DNA of 64,000 bases, taken from contig NZ_FMUX01000011.1 in assembly GCF_900101345.1 (NCBI RefSeq), positions 169,097 through 233,096 on the forward strand, given 5' to 3'. Made by a program: the position numbers and the translations under genes. This DNA comes from Desulfoluna spongiiphila (GTDB lineage Bacteria; Desulfobacterota; Desulfobacteria; Desulfobacterales; Desulfolunaceae). Each line of letters opens with the position of its first letter. Within the stretch, counting starts at the first letter, position 1. The notes beneath the pieces are model-generated. The model worked only from the letters and a program-made list of their open reading frames with translations. It was not told the origin of the DNA and did no database searches. Below, piece after piece: positions 16,856 to 26,664 of this stretch.

Positions 16856-18238
16856 TTAATCTCCTATCACCTTGCCGGGGTTGAGAATCCCTTTCGGATC
16901 CACCGCCTGCTTGATCTTGTGGAAATAGGTGAGGGATCTCTCCCCCACCTCCCGGGCCATAAAACCGGCCTTGGCAATGCCGATGCCGTGCTCCCCGGAG
17001 AGGGTGCCCCCCATCTTCAGGGCCAGATCGAAAATATCCTCGATGGCGGACTCCACCTTGTGCCACTCTTTCTCGTTTCGGCGATCACATAAGATGGTGG
17101 GATGCAGGTTGCCGTCCCCGGCGTGGCCGAAGGTGCCGATGGAAAGGTTGTATTTTGCGGCCACGGTGTCCAGGCCCCGCACCATCTCGGGAACCTTGCT
17201 GCGAGGCACGGTGGCGTCTTCAAGGACCAGGGTGGGCTTGAGCTTGGCCAGGGCGGAGAGGGCCGCTCTTCGGGCTTCCCACACCTTGTTCTTCTCCGCT
17301 TCGTCCTTGGCCACCTGGATGCGGCTGGCGTTGTGCTGCTTGCAGATCTCCTCCACCTTGGCGGCGTCATCGGCCACCTGGCCTGCGTGACCGTCCACCT
17401 CAATAAGCAGCAGGGCCTGGGCCTCGGTGGGCAGTCCCGCCTTGGCGTAGTCCTCCACGGCACGGATGGTGAAGTTGTCCATGAACTCCAGGGTACACGG
17501 CACAATCTTGGCGGCGATGATGGCGGCCACAGACTCTGTGGCATCGGCCACGCTGTCGTAGACGGCCATCATGGATTTGGAAGCGCTGGGGGGAGGCACG
17601 AGCTTCAAGGTGATCTCGTTAAAGACCCCCAGGGTCCCCTCGGAGGCGACCATGAGGCCCCCCACATTGTATCCGGTGACACACTTCACGGTCTTGGAAC
17701 CGGTCTTGACCAGGTTGCCTCCGGCATCAAAAAAATCCATGCCCATGAGGTAATCTTTGGTAACGCCGTATTTGAGGCCGCGCAGGCCCCCTGCGTTTTC
17801 CGCCACGTTCCCCGCCAGGGTGGAGACCTTCTGGCTGCCGGGGTCCGGGGGATAAAAGAGTCCCCTGGCGGCAACGGCGGCAGCAAAATCCGCGGTGACC
17901 ACGCCGGGCTGGACAATGGCGTACATGTCCGCCTCGTTGATCTCGATGATCTTGTTCATGGCGTTGGTCAGGATCACCACGCCGTTTTTCAAGGGGATGG
18001 TCCCCCCGGACAGGTTGGTTCCGGCACCGCGCACGGTGACGGGGATGCCGTTTTCGCCGCACAGGCGGATGGCACTGCCCAGCTGCTCGCTGGACTCGGG
18101 CCTGAGGACCAGCGCGGGCATGACAGGATCCAGCACGGCGGCATCGTATGCGTAATTCATGCGAGTGACTTCGTCACTCATCACGTTCTTCTCACCCAAC
18201 AGGGCCTCGAACTCTTTTTTCAAATTCCCGGAAATCAT
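16856..18238 (-). CDS. FAD-linked D-lactate dehydrogenase (GlcD-like)
   Basis: 460-residue flavoprotein of the vanillyl-alcohol-oxidase/GlcD family, oxidising D-lactate (or glycolate) to pyruvate (glyoxylate). The FAD-binding core shows VTVRGAGTNLSGG and GNVAENAGGLRGLKYG; the C-terminal FAD-oxidase domain has GTFGHAGDGNLHP and GEHGIGIAKAGF. The start is ATG 18238, with GGAGGGGG about 6 bases upstream; a GTG at 18253 would contain that ribosome binding site. It is first in a two-gene operon and separated from lldP by an intrinsic terminator, so it likely has its own promoter in 18239-18305, although no clear element is visible. Confidence 0.88.
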   Translation of the reverse strand: MISGNLKKEFEALLGEKNVMSDEVTRMNYAYDAAVLDPVMPALVLRPESSEQLGSAIRLCGENGIPVTVRGAGTNLSGGTIPLKNGVVILTNAMNKIIEINEADMYAIVQPGVVTADFAAAVAARGLFYPPDPGSQKVSTLAGNVAENAGGLRGLKYGVTKDYLMGMDFFDAGGNLVKTGSKTVKCVTGYNVGGLMVASEGTLGVFNEITLKLVPPPSASKSMMAVYDSVADATESVAAIIAAKIVPCTLEFMDNFTIRAVEDYAKAGLPTEAQALLLIEVDGHAGQVADDAAKVEEICKQHNASRIQVAKDEAEKNKVWEARRAALSALAKLKPTLVLEDATVPRSKVPEMVRGLDTVAAKYNLSIGTFGHAGDGNLHPTILCDRRNEKEWHKVESAIEDIFDLALKMGGTLSGEHGIGIAKAGFMAREVGERSLTYFHKIKQAVDPKGILNPGKVIGD

Positions 18239-18308
18239 ATAGCCCCCTCCCACAGGTTCGTTATGTTTCTTATCGGTTTTTATCTCACAATTCAGGTCCG
18301 AACATGAA

Positions 18309-18349
18309 AAGGGGGACCCTGCCGGACCAAGCCTGGTGGGGTCCCCCTT
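18309..18349 (-). terminator. Intrinsic terminator after lldP
   Basis: AAGGGGGACCC (18309-18319) pairs with GGGTCCCCCTT (18339-18349). On the - strand the stem is followed by TTTTCAT. It separates lldP from the dehydrogenase genes. Confidence 0.8.
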
Positions 18350-18383
18350 GTTGTTCTCTTTTTATGAATGCTGTGCCGCCGGT

Positions 18384-20078
18384 TTAGAAGACCCCGGGGA
18401 ACAGAACGTAGCAGAAGAGGCTGCCTATTGTCCCTGCCATGATGCCGTAGAGCACCAGCGGAATCATGGTGCGTCGGATGATGGTGCCTTCCATGCCCAC
18501 CAGACCTACGGTGGCGGAAACCGCAACCACGTTGTGGACACAGATCATGTTCCCCATGGCACCGCCCACGCCCTGAAGGGCGACAACGATCTCACGGCTG
18601 GCACCGATGGTGGTGGCCAGGCCATACTGGAAATCGGCAAAGAGAAGGTCGGAAACAGTACAGGAGCCGGTGATAAAAGACCCCAGAGCACCGACGTACG
18701 ATGCAAACATGGGCCATGTCTTCCCGGTAATGGACGCCACAGCCTCTGCCATGGTCAAAGGCAAGGAGCTGTAGCCCATGACGTTGTGACCGGACTGCTT
18801 CATGATCTCCACCATGGCCACAGCAAAAAGCATGGCGATGGTGGGGTTTTTCATACGGATAAAGCTCTCTTTCCATGCACCGATGGCTTTGTCTGCAGGA
18901 ATTTTGTGGAGAGCGATGGTGATGAGGGCCACCAGCATGAAAGGAATCGTACCGGGCAGGTAAAGGAGCTTGGTGGCGAAATTGACGCTTTCATACCCCA
19001 GGATATGGGGAAAGCTGATCACCCACGAGGTGACCCACCCCTTAAAGGGCAGGGAACTTAAACGGGTAAGCACCAGGATCACGGCAATAAGAACATAGGG
19101 CATCCAGGCCATGAGCTGGCTCATGCGGGGTTTAAGATCCGTTTTACCGGGCTCGATTTCACCGACCCAATCCTTGTCCCAGGAAGCGCGCTCACCAAAA
19201 TCCCAGATCTCTTCAGGCATGAAGAGCCCTTTTTTAGCAGCGGTCACAACGATACCGAGGCTTACGAGGCCACCGATAAGAGAGGGGAACTCAACGCCCA
19301 CCAGAAAGGCTGTGGAGAGGTACACAACGTCGAAGGTAACGGCGGTGAAGAGAGCAAACTTCCAGGCGCCCAGGCCTTCACTCCATTTCTTGTTCTTGCC
19401 GAAAAAACGGGTCAAAAAGCAGATGACGAAGACAAGAAGGAAGCAGGCGATAATGGCGTGGGTGATGGCGGCCCACTGGCCCACGTGCTTGAGGAACTCA
19501 TCAAAGGTGGCGAAACCGGTTTCGACGGATCCGTCGGCCAGCACTTTTTCAATGGGGGTCCGAAGGGTCTTAAAACCGAACCAGACCGGGGTACCGACGG
19601 CACCAAAGGTCACGGGAACAGAGTTAAAAATCAGACACACACACACCGCCGCCAAGGCGGGGAAACCCAGCCCCAGCAGCAAAGGGGCCGCGATGGCTGC
19701 CGGCGTGCCGAAACCTGCGGCGCCTTCGATAAAGGCACCAAAGGTAAACGCAATGATGATGGTCTGGATTCGCCGGTCCCGGGAGATCCCCAGAAACCCG
19801 TAACTGATCGTCTCCATGGCCCCACTGACCTGCATGGTGTACAGGATAATGATGGCACCGAAGACGATAATCAACACGTTAACGGCACTTCCAAAACCCG
19901 CAAGGGTCGAAGCCGCAACGAAGCCAGCCGGCATTTTCCAGATGATCATGGCGATGAGGGCACAGGCGGCCCAGGCTAAAGGCATCGCCTTGGTGGCAGG
20001 CCATTTCATACCAACCATAAAGATCAGTACGATAGCAATGGGAATAAAGGCAATGAGTGCTAATACTCCTAACGACAT
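18384..20078 (-). CDS. lldP: Lactate permease, LctP family
   Basis: 564-residue integral membrane protein of the lactate permease family (TC 2.A.14), importing lactate with protons. Many hydrophobic segments are present, with the family signature GAFIEGAAGFGTPAAIAAPL and NSVPVTFGAVGTPVWFG in the central part and TGSCTVSDLLFADFQYG and GVGGAMGNMICVHNVVA near the C-terminus. TTAGGGGG precedes the ATG. The gene is adjacent to the D-LDH operon and to a divergently oriented kinase/sigma-54 regulator pair. A -24/-12-like element lies about 150 bases upstream, suggesting lactate- or energy-responsive activation. Confidence 0.93.
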   Translation of the reverse strand: MSLGVLALIAFIPIAIVLIFMVGMKWPATKAMPLAWAACALIAMIIWKMPAGFVAASTLAGFGSAVNVLIIVFGAIIILYTMQVSGAMETISYGFLGISRDRRIQTIIIAFTFGAFIEGAAGFGTPAAIAAPLLLGLGFPALAAVCVCLIFNSVPVTFGAVGTPVWFGFKTLRTPIEKVLADGSVETGFATFDEFLKHVGQWAAITHAIIACFLLVFVICFLTRFFGKNKKWSEGLGAWKFALFTAVTFDVVYLSTAFLVGVEFPSLIGGLVSLGIVVTAAKKGLFMPEEIWDFGERASWDKDWVGEIEPGKTDLKPRMSQLMAWMPYVLIAVILVLTRLSSLPFKGWVTSWVISFPHILGYESVNFATKLLYLPGTIPFMLVALITIALHKIPADKAIGAWKESFIRMKNPTIAMLFAVAMVEIMKQSGHNVMGYSSLPLTMAEAVASITGKTWPMFASYVGALGSFITGSCTVSDLLFADFQYGLATTIGASREIVVALQGVGGAMGNMICVHNVVAVSATVGLVGMEGTIIRRTMIPLVLYGIMAGTIGSLFCYVLFPGVF

Positions 20079-21020
20079 TTCAAATCCCCCTAACTTTAGA
20101 TTTGAGTGCGATGAACCCTGAAATTACAGGGCATGTTTGGTACCCACGTTCACCCGCCTACATGCCGGTCCGGCACTATTCAGTAAGAAAGGAATGCAGA
20201 TAGAACCACAAAACGCTGCTTTGGGGAGATTACAATTTCCGTGCCTGAGCCCCGTGCTTTTTTTTTTCGCCTTATCCGGCGCGATGTTAGCCGTGGTCGG
20301 CAGTTGAATATCGTCCCGTGGGTGTAACGGTGTTCCCCCCAAAAACGCCCCGCCCTTTCCCAAAAAACAAACCGGTCTGACCAATCTCCGGGGTTTTCGA
20401 CACTTGGGCTGGTTCGGAAAAAAGGACGTGTACACACAGCCCCCCTGTGCCTGTGTGCCATGCCTCCGTCCCTGCCCATGGCTGCGCAGGGGGCACGAAA
20501 AAAGTATCAATCATCTGGTTTTACAGGGGTTGCCCGTCCCATTACGATCCAGCACGTGAGGGCACCGGGCCTTCCGGGCACCGGCTGCGGGAGGCCCTAA
20601 GATCGGGTCCTTTTTTAAAGACTTCGTTCGGAATGAGGAACCGCGCCCTTCCCGCCCCATTCGGGGTGGTGTAAGGTGAAAAGGAACCTCACGGGTTGAC
20701 AGGGGGACATGCGCACCCTTTGGACGGATCAACGCCACCAGAATGCTCCCGCTGTGCCGGGGGAACGCCCTTCGGCCGTATCGAACGGCTGGCATGGATC
20801 TTGATAGTGCTTGATAGTGCTAGTGGCAGGTTGATCAGGGATGGAAAAAGGCGTTGGAGGCAGAGGAGCCGCAGGGTCGAGATCATAAAATCAGGTACCG
20901 CCATCGGCGTTCCGGTCTTATTTGTTCATAATACCCTGATTCGTTGGAAAAAGATCCACCTTAATTTAAGGAGACCCCCAGCATGTTCTCCGGTACACGA
21001 ACCCTCTCAGCAGGAAAGGA
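20079..21020. other. 942-base divergent control region, no gene
   Basis: Lies between lldP (-) and the hybrid kinase (+). Short open frames here have no family features or ribosome binding sites. It contains the -24/-12-like element at 20231, a direct repeat of CTTGATAGTG at 20801-20820 and several GC-rich hairpins. Enhancer sites for the sigma-54 activator would be expected here, but I cannot identify them. Confidence 0.5.
20231..20246 (-). promoter_or_regulatory. Sigma-54-like promoter for lldP
   Basis: Read on the - strand: AGGCACGGAAATTGTA, that is GGCACG, four bases, TTGTA. The -24 GG is exact and the spacing is right; the -12 dinucleotide is GT, not the usual GC. It is about 150 bases upstream of lldP. 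The same TTGTA variant occurs ahead of nifJ, and a sigma-54 activator gene is nearby. Confidence 0.45.
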
Positions 21021-21026
21021 ATGATC

Positions 21027-24000
21027 ATGAAGCGTGCGATGTTATCCTGGATTGCGGGTGCTGCTGCGCTCTTCATGTTCGCCCTGCCGGCCATGGCCGG
21101 TAAAACCAATGTGCTGATCCTGAATTCCTATGAAAACGGCTACGCGTGGTCCGACAAGATCGTTGAGGGGATCCGGGCCGTTTTTTCGGAGAGCGGCGTG
21201 TCCATCGAATTGCAGGTGGAGTACATGGACTCCAAGAGGTACCGGGGGGAAGCCGTGGAAGAGACCCTGCTGGCCCTGTACCGCCACAAGCTCACCTTTT
21301 TTCGCCCCGATATCGTCATCGCGTCGGACAACAACGCCTTCCGCTTCGCCGTCACCCACCGCCAGGCCCTCTTTCCGGAGGTGCCCCTCGTCTTCTGCGG
21401 GGTGAACAACTACACCCCGGAGCTGCTCCAGGGCCAGGCAAAGATCACGGGCGTGGCCGAGTCCGTGGATATCTCGGGCAACATCAACATCGCCCTCAAG
21501 CTCCACCCCACGCGCAACCGCATCGTGGTGATCACCGACTCGTCGGCCACAGGGGTGGCGGTGAGCAGTGAGATCCGCAAGGCTTACCCCGACCGGGACC
21601 GCCAGCTTCGCATCGAATTCATCAACATGGCCAACCGGGACAACCTCTTTCAAACGGTGCGGCAGGCCACCGACGACACCATCTTCTTTTTCATCCCCCA
21701 GTACAGCGCAGGGGACGGCACCTTTTACGGCACCATGGGCGGCCGGATGGCAAGCGGGCGCCTCCACGGGGAGACCGCGGCCCACATGGCCCTGGAGATC
21801 CTCAGCGGCACTCCGGTCTCCGAGCTTCCCGTCTCCTTTGAAGCCCAATACAGCTGGATTTTCGACTACAATCAGCTGAAAAAATTCAACATCCCCATGT
21901 CAACCCTGCCGGACGAGGCGGAAATCCTCAACATGCCCCAGCCCTTCTACCGGCTGAACCGGGAACTTTTCTGGGTGCTCGTGGTCAGTTTTGCCACCCT
22001 CACCGTGGTTCTGGTCTTTCTGGTCATCAACATCATCATGCGGCGCCGGGTGGAAGACGACCTGAAAGACCAGCTCTCCTTTCTGGAGATCTTCATGGAG
22101 ACCGTGCCCATCCCCATCTACGTCAAGGACCTGGCCGGCCACTACCAGGGCGTGAACCGGGAGTTTGAAAAATGGTTCGGGGTCACCCGGTCCGAGATCC
22201 TGGGCCACACCGACGAGCTCTTCTACCCCGAGAAGGTCCCGCCCCTCTCCGATGAGAGCGACTCCCATTTAACGGCCGAAAACGGAATCCGGGTCTACCA
22301 CTCCCGCATCTTCAAGCACGGCAGCGACAACCACCACGTCATTTTGCACAAGGCCACCTACCGCAACGCCAAAAACGAAATCTGCGGGCTCGTGGGCGCC
22401 ATCCTGGACATCAACGACATGAAGCGGGCCCAGTCCGACCTCCAGAAGGCCGAAGAGCGTTACCGCAGCATCTTCGAAAACGCCACCAAGGGGATCTTCC
22501 TTGCCGATCTTTCCGGGCGGATCCTAAATATCAACAACGCCTTTGCCCAGATGCTCGGTTACTCAGGGCGCAAAGAGGCCCTGACCCACATCGACAAAAT
22601 CGAAAACCACTACGCCACCGAAGATACCCGCAAAAAACTGCGGGAGATGATCCGCATCGGAAACGACATCCAGGGCCTTGAGATCGAGTTTTTCACCATC
22701 ACCGGCGAAAAGCGATGGGCCTCTTTAAACGCCACCCTGGTGAGAAACAAAAAAGGGGAGCTGGAGCACATCGAGGGCATCGGCGAGGACATCACCCAGA
22801 GAAAACAGGCGGAGATCGCCATGGAAGAGTCCAAGGACAAGCTCCAGATCGTCCTGGACAACATCCCCCAGCTTGTCTACTGGCAGGACCCCTCCCTCAC
22901 CTACGTGGGCGGAAACCGTTCCTTCAAGCTCTTCTACGGCCTGGACCCCGCCAAAAACGTGGATGTCACCTACACGGACCTTATGGCCGAGCCCGAGGAC
23001 ATCCGCACCTCCTGCGAGGTGGACCGCTCCGTCATCCAGTTCGGGACCCCGCGCTACCGTATCCGGCGCAACATCAAAAAGCTCAACGGCAAGGAGGTGT
23101 GCCTGGAGATCAACAAGATCCCCTTGAGCGACGAACACGGCCACGTCTCAGGTATCCTGGGCACGGCCGAGGACATCACCAAAAAGGTGAACCTTGAAAA
23201 ACAGCTCGTGCAGTCCCAGAAAATGGAGGCCCTGGGCACCCTCTCCGGGGGCATCGCCCACGACTTCAACAACATCCTGACCTCCATCATCAACTCCACG
23301 GAGCTGGCCCTGGAGGATATCGACCCCGAGGCCATGGCCGCCGACGACCTGAGGCGGGTCCTCAAGGCCAGCTCCCGGGGCAGCGAGCTGGTCAACCGCA
23401 TCCTGGCCTTCAGCCGCCCGTCCCGGGAGGAACACCAGATCGTCAACGTCACCGACGTGGTGGGCGAGGCCCTCTCCCTGTTCCGCTCCACCATCCCGGG
23501 GAACATCGAGCTCAGCGAGGTCAAAAAGTGCTCCGAGTGCATCTGTCTGGCCGCTCCCACCCAGCTGCACCAGATCATCATGAACCTGTGCACCAACTCC
23601 TTTCACGCCATGAAAACCGGGGGAGGCACCATCACCGTCTCCGTGGCACCGGCCGAGGTGGACGAGCACCTGGCCGACCTGCTCAGCATCCAGCCCGGGG
23701 ACTACTGCCGCATCACGGTCTCGGACAACGGCCCCGGCATCCCTTCAGAGCTCATGGACAAGATCTTCGCCCCCTTCTTCACCACCAAGGAGAAAGGGGG
23801 GGGAACAGGCCTTGGCCTTGCCGTGGTTCATGGTATACTCAAAGGGCACCGCGGAGGCATCCACGTCAGCAGCCTTCCCGGCATCGAGACAACCTTCGAC
23901 ATCTACCTGCCGAGGACGGAAAAACCCGATGTGCCCGCAGCCAAGCGTGCCGCACTGCCATCCTCCGGCAAGGGCACCATCTTGTTTGTGGAGGACGACG

Positions 24001-24347
24001 AAGAGCAGCAGCAGACGGTTCCCCGGGTCCTGGAGCGCCTGGGATACCAGGTGCTGGTGGCCGGTGACGCCGCCATGGCCCTTGCCATGGTCACCGCCCA
24101 GACCGAGGCCATCGACCTGGTCATCACCGACTTTGACATGCCCGGCGACAACGGCTTTGTCCTGGCTGCCAAGCTCTGCAACATCGCCCCTGCCTGCCCC
24201 GTCATCATTGTCTCGGGCCGCCAGAAAAGCCTTTCCATGGATCGCACGGACAACGTCCGAAGCGTCCTGATCAAACCCTACAACCGCCAGAGCCTGTCCG
24301 AGGCCATCAACACCGTCCTGCACCAGGAGCCCAAGGAGATCCCATGA
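21027..24347 (+). CDS. Hybrid sensor histidine kinase with ABC-substrate-binding-like sensor
   Basis: About 1106 residues. Signal peptide (MKRAMLSWIAGAAALFMFAL), then a periplasmic domain to about residue 310 resembling ABC_sub_bind proteins (VLILNSYENGYAWSDKIVEG...PLVFCGVNN...FFIPQYS). One transmembrane segment at about 312-335, then three PAS domains (about 350-470, 475-595, 600-725). HisKA has the phospho-acceptor His745 in GGIAHDFNN; HATPase motifs are NLCTNSFHAM, DNGPGIP and GGGTGLGLAV. The C-terminal receiver has acceptor Asp1035 in VITDFDMPG. ATG 21027 has GGAAAGGA at proper distance; the ATG at 21021 abuts it. The stop overlaps the next gene as ATGA. The ligand is unknown; lactate or a related anion fits the context. 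Confidence 0.9.
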   Translation: MKRAMLSWIAGAAALFMFALPAMAGKTNVLILNSYENGYAWSDKIVEGIRAVFSESGVSIELQVEYMDSKRYRGEAVEETLLALYRHKLTFFRPDIVIASDNNAFRFAVTHRQALFPEVPLVFCGVNNYTPELLQGQAKITGVAESVDISGNINIALKLHPTRNRIVVITDSSATGVAVSSEIRKAYPDRDRQLRIEFINMANRDNLFQTVRQATDDTIFFFIPQYSAGDGTFYGTMGGRMASGRLHGETAAHMALEILSGTPVSELPVSFEAQYSWIFDYNQLKKFNIPMSTLPDEAEILNMPQPFYRLNRELFWVLVVSFATLTVVLVFLVINIIMRRRVEDDLKDQLSFLEIFMETVPIPIYVKDLAGHYQGVNREFEKWFGVTRSEILGHTDELFYPEKVPPLSDESDSHLTAENGIRVYHSRIFKHGSDNHHVILHKATYRNAKNEICGLVGAILDINDMKRAQSDLQKAEERYRSIFENATKGIFLADLSGRILNINNAFAQMLGYSGRKEALTHIDKIENHYATEDTRKKLREMIRIGNDIQGLEIEFFTITGEKRWASLNATLVRNKKGELEHIEGIGEDITQRKQAEIAMEESKDKLQIVLDNIPQLVYWQDPSLTYVGGNRSFKLFYGLDPAKNVDVTYTDLMAEPEDIRTSCEVDRSVIQFGTPRYRIRRNIKKLNGKEVCLEINKIPLSDEHGHVSGILGTAEDITKKVNLEKQLVQSQKMEALGTLSGGIAHDFNNILTSIINSTELALEDIDPEAMAADDLRRVLKASSRGSELVNRILAFSRPSREEHQIVNVTDVVGEALSLFRSTIPGNIELSEVKKCSECICLAAPTQLHQIIMNLCTNSFHAMKTGGGTITVSVAPAEVDEHLADLLSIQPGDYCRITVSDNGPGIPSELMDKIFAPFFTTKEKGGGTGLGLAVVHGILKGHRGGIHVSSLPGIETTFDIYLPRTEKPDVPAAKRAALPSSGKGTILFVEDDEEQQQTVPRVLERLGYQVLVAGDAAMALAMVTAQTEAIDLVITDFDMPGDNGFVLAAKLCNIAPACPVIIVSGRQKSLSMDRTDNVRSVLIKPYNRQSLSEAINTVLHQEPKEIP

Positions 24348-25798
24348 CCACCACCATCCTCATCATCGACGACGACATCGAGTTCTGTGAAACCATGGAA
24401 AGCCTCGTGGGGAGGATGGACCACCGCTGCGTCACCGCCCACACCCTCAAGGAGGGCTCGGACTTCCTTGCCGGAAACGAGGTGGACGTGGTCTTCCTCG
24501 ACGTGCGCCTCCCCGACGGCAACGGCCTCACGGCCCTTCCCCTCATCAAGAAAGCCCCTTCCGAGCCCGAGGTGATCATCTTGACCGGCCAGGGCGACCC
24601 GGACGGTGCCGAGCTGGCCATCCAGGGCGGGGTCTGGGACTACCTGGTCAAGCCCACCTCCATCAAGCAGACCCGCCTGAGCCTCTCAAGGGCCCTTAAG
24701 TACCGGGAGGAGAAACAGGCCGAGACCCCGGTGGCCCTGAACCTGGACAACATCATCGGGGTGAGCCCTTCCATGCGCAAATGCTTTGACCTGGTGGCCA
24801 AGGCCGCCGTCTCCAACTCCCAGGTGCTCATCACCGGGGAGACGGGCACGGGCAAAGAGCTCTTCGCCCGGACCATCCACGAAAACAGCCCCCGGGCCGG
24901 GCACAACTTTGTCATCGTGGACTGCGCCTCCCTCACCGAGACCCTCTTGGAAAGCACCCTCTTCGGACACCGCAAAGGGGCCTTCACCGGCGCGGACGCC
25001 GACCGCACCGGCCTGGTGAAGGTGGCCGACGGCGGAACCCTCTTCCTAGACGAGGTGGGGGACATGCCCCTGTCCATCCAGCGCTCCTTTCTGCGGGTGC
25101 TCCAGGAAAAGCGCTTCCGCCCCGTGGGCCAGACCCAGGAGGTGACCAGCAACTTCCGGCTCATCGCCGCCACCAACCGCAACCTGGAAGAGATGGTGGA
25201 AAAAGGCCAGTTCCGCCGCGACCTCCTCTTCCGCCTCTGGGCCGTCCACCTGGAGCTGCCCCCTTTAAGGGACCGAAAAGGGGACATCAAGCGCCTGGCC
25301 ATGTTCTTTGTGGACCACCTCTGCGAAGAGTACGGGGTTCCCAACAAAGGCTTTGACGCCGAATTCTTCGAGACCCTCTCCGCCTACAAATGGCCCGGCA
25401 ACATCCGGGAGCTCTTCAACGTCCTGGAGATGGCCTTCATCAACTCGGGACGCACCAGCACCCTTTATGCCATGGACCTTCCCAGCAACATCCGCATCAA
25501 GGTGGCCAAAGCCACCCTCAGCCGGGAGTCGGCGAGCACCGCCGCCCCCGCTGCGGGGGACGCCAACCCCCCGGTGAGCCGCATCCTTTCGGAGACCGAG
25601 GCGGAGGTGAGCCGCCGCTTCGGAAGCCGCATCCCGGAGATCAAGGAGTTCAAGGGCGTCATGGAAGAGCAGTACCTGAAGGAACTCATCCGCCACACCG
25701 GGGGCAACGCAAAAAAAATCATGCAGATCTCCGGGCTCTCCAAGTCCCATTTTTACACCCTCCTTAAAAAAAAGGAGATCTCCATCTCTTCGGATTAG
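24344..25798 (+). CDS. Sigma-54-dependent response regulator (NtrC family)
   Basis: 484 residues: receiver domain with acidic pocket DDD (10-12) and phospho-acceptor Asp53 (FLDVRLPDG); AAA+ domain with Walker A GETGTGKE (165-172), sigma-54 contact loop GAFTGA at about 212-217, and the downstream VADGGTLFLDEVG and RFRPVG motifs; C-terminal Fis-type helix-turn-helix (GGNAKKIMQISGLSKSHFY). It activates sigma-54 RNA polymerase at -24/-12 promoters. It is coupled to the hybrid kinase. In Desulfovibrio vulgaris a sigma-54 regulator sits beside the lactate-oxidation operon, so control of lldP and nifJ is the natural inference here. Confidence 0.93.
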   Translation: MTTTILIIDDDIEFCETMESLVGRMDHRCVTAHTLKEGSDFLAGNEVDVVFLDVRLPDGNGLTALPLIKKAPSEPEVIILTGQGDPDGAELAIQGGVWDYLVKPTSIKQTRLSLSRALKYREEKQAETPVALNLDNIIGVSPSMRKCFDLVAKAAVSNSQVLITGETGTGKELFARTIHENSPRAGHNFVIVDCASLTETLLESTLFGHRKGAFTGADADRTGLVKVADGGTLFLDEVGDMPLSIQRSFLRVLQEKRFRPVGQTQEVTSNFRLIAATNRNLEEMVEKGQFRRDLLFRLWAVHLELPPLRDRKGDIKRLAMFFVDHLCEEYGVPNKGFDAEFFETLSAYKWPGNIRELFNVLEMAFINSGRTSTLYAMDLPSNIRIKVAKATLSRESASTAAPAAGDANPPVSRILSETEAEVSRRFGSRIPEIKEFKGVMEEQYLKELIRHTGGNAKKIMQISGLSKSHFYTLLKKKEISISSD

Positions 25799-26131
25799 GG
25801 CCTCCAGGCCCGGTCCTGAAGCGCGCAAGGCCCCTTGAGCACCCTTTGTCCCCGGAGTCGGCCCGGGGTGCCATCCTCCATGGGGCCCCACACGGCTTTC
25901 GGGTTCCGCTTTGCCCTGGCGTGCTCTGAGAGCACCGCCGATACAGGGTTTACAAAGATCGGTGCCAGCAGAAAAACCGCCGTTTTCCCTTCGGACGGAG
26001 TTCTGTATTTCGGACTTTCGGTCCTATTTTTCATAAGATGAGGGAAAAACCGGCCCTGCTTTTCCGGCGTATGGGAACCCCCATACTCCCAATACCTTAC
26101 CAATCAAACCGTTACATTTTTCTATTGTATA

Positions 26132-26146
26132 TGGCACAATATTTGT
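26132..26146 (+). promoter_or_regulatory. Sigma-54-like promoter, target unknown
   Basis: TGGCACAATATTTGT: TGGCACA, four bases, TTGT, then AT. It matches the TTGTA variant seen ahead of lldP and nifJ. The nearest downstream gene on this strand starts 520 bases away (26665). Confidence 0.4.
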
Positions 26147-26228
26147 ATATTAAAAGAAGCAACCTGTTAGATTCTCTTTCTCCTGCTGGGTTTAACAGTG
26201 TTACACAGAAATACTCCAAAACTGCGTC

Positions 26229-26262
26229 TGATGCGGGGGTCCCGTCCGGGACCCCCGCATCA
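26229..26262. repeat. Perfect 16-bp inverted repeat
   Basis: TGATGCGGGGGTCCCG, two bases, CGGGACCCCCGCATCA. No T-run follows on either strand, so it is not an ordinary terminator. It begins about 80 bases after the -24/-12-like element. Confidence 0.85.
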
Positions 26263-26492
26263 ATCTCTCTGTTCAACACCCCATGCGCAGCGTCCCAAAC
26301 CCTCAGCCGTCATCTTTGTGCAACACCACCGAAAGGCGCATCTTCCGCGGCACCGCCGCATTCCACTTTGCCGCCCGACGAGCACGGCTGGACCCATGAA
26401 CCAGAGAATAAGGCCCCTTCACGGAGCCAGAGACCATAGCACCAGAAAACCACGACCTTCGACTTCCGTGGGTTCCCTTCAGCCGGGGAACC

Positions 26493-26554
26493 TGAAGCCC
26501 GGCATCTCCCTTCGGCCCATCCCCTTGGCGTCCAGCGGTTGATGCCGGGCTTCA
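26493..26554. repeat. 14-bp inverted repeat, 34-base loop
   Basis: TGAAGCCCGGCATC (26493-26506) and GATGCCGGGCTTCA (26541-26554), perfectly complementary. It lies about 110 bases ahead of the Dabb gene. Confidence 0.75.
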
Positions 26555-26664
26555 TCATTTCAGTGCCAGAGGAACCGTACCCCACGGATCGTGACCAGGC
26601 GAAAATGGTACATACGCCCAATCAGCCGGGGAAAATGCCCCGCTTTTTATTGACAGGAGGAACC

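Larger units (their letters stand above)
25799..26664. other. 866-base region without a recognised gene
   Basis: No supported coding sequence. It contains a -24/-12-like element at 26132, a 16-bp perfect palindrome at 26229 and a 14-bp inverted repeat at 26493. A sigma-54-dependent leader or small RNA is possible. Confidence 0.5.

Noticed and set aside
20790..20804. Sigma-54 promoter for the hybrid kinase (TGGCATGGATCTTGA)
   Set aside because: The -12 reads GA and the -24 box is imperfect; weaker than the three sites reported.
20079..21020. Small genes in the lldP-kinase gap
   Set aside because: Several open frames of 70-135 codons overlap each other on both strands without ribosome binding sites or motifs.
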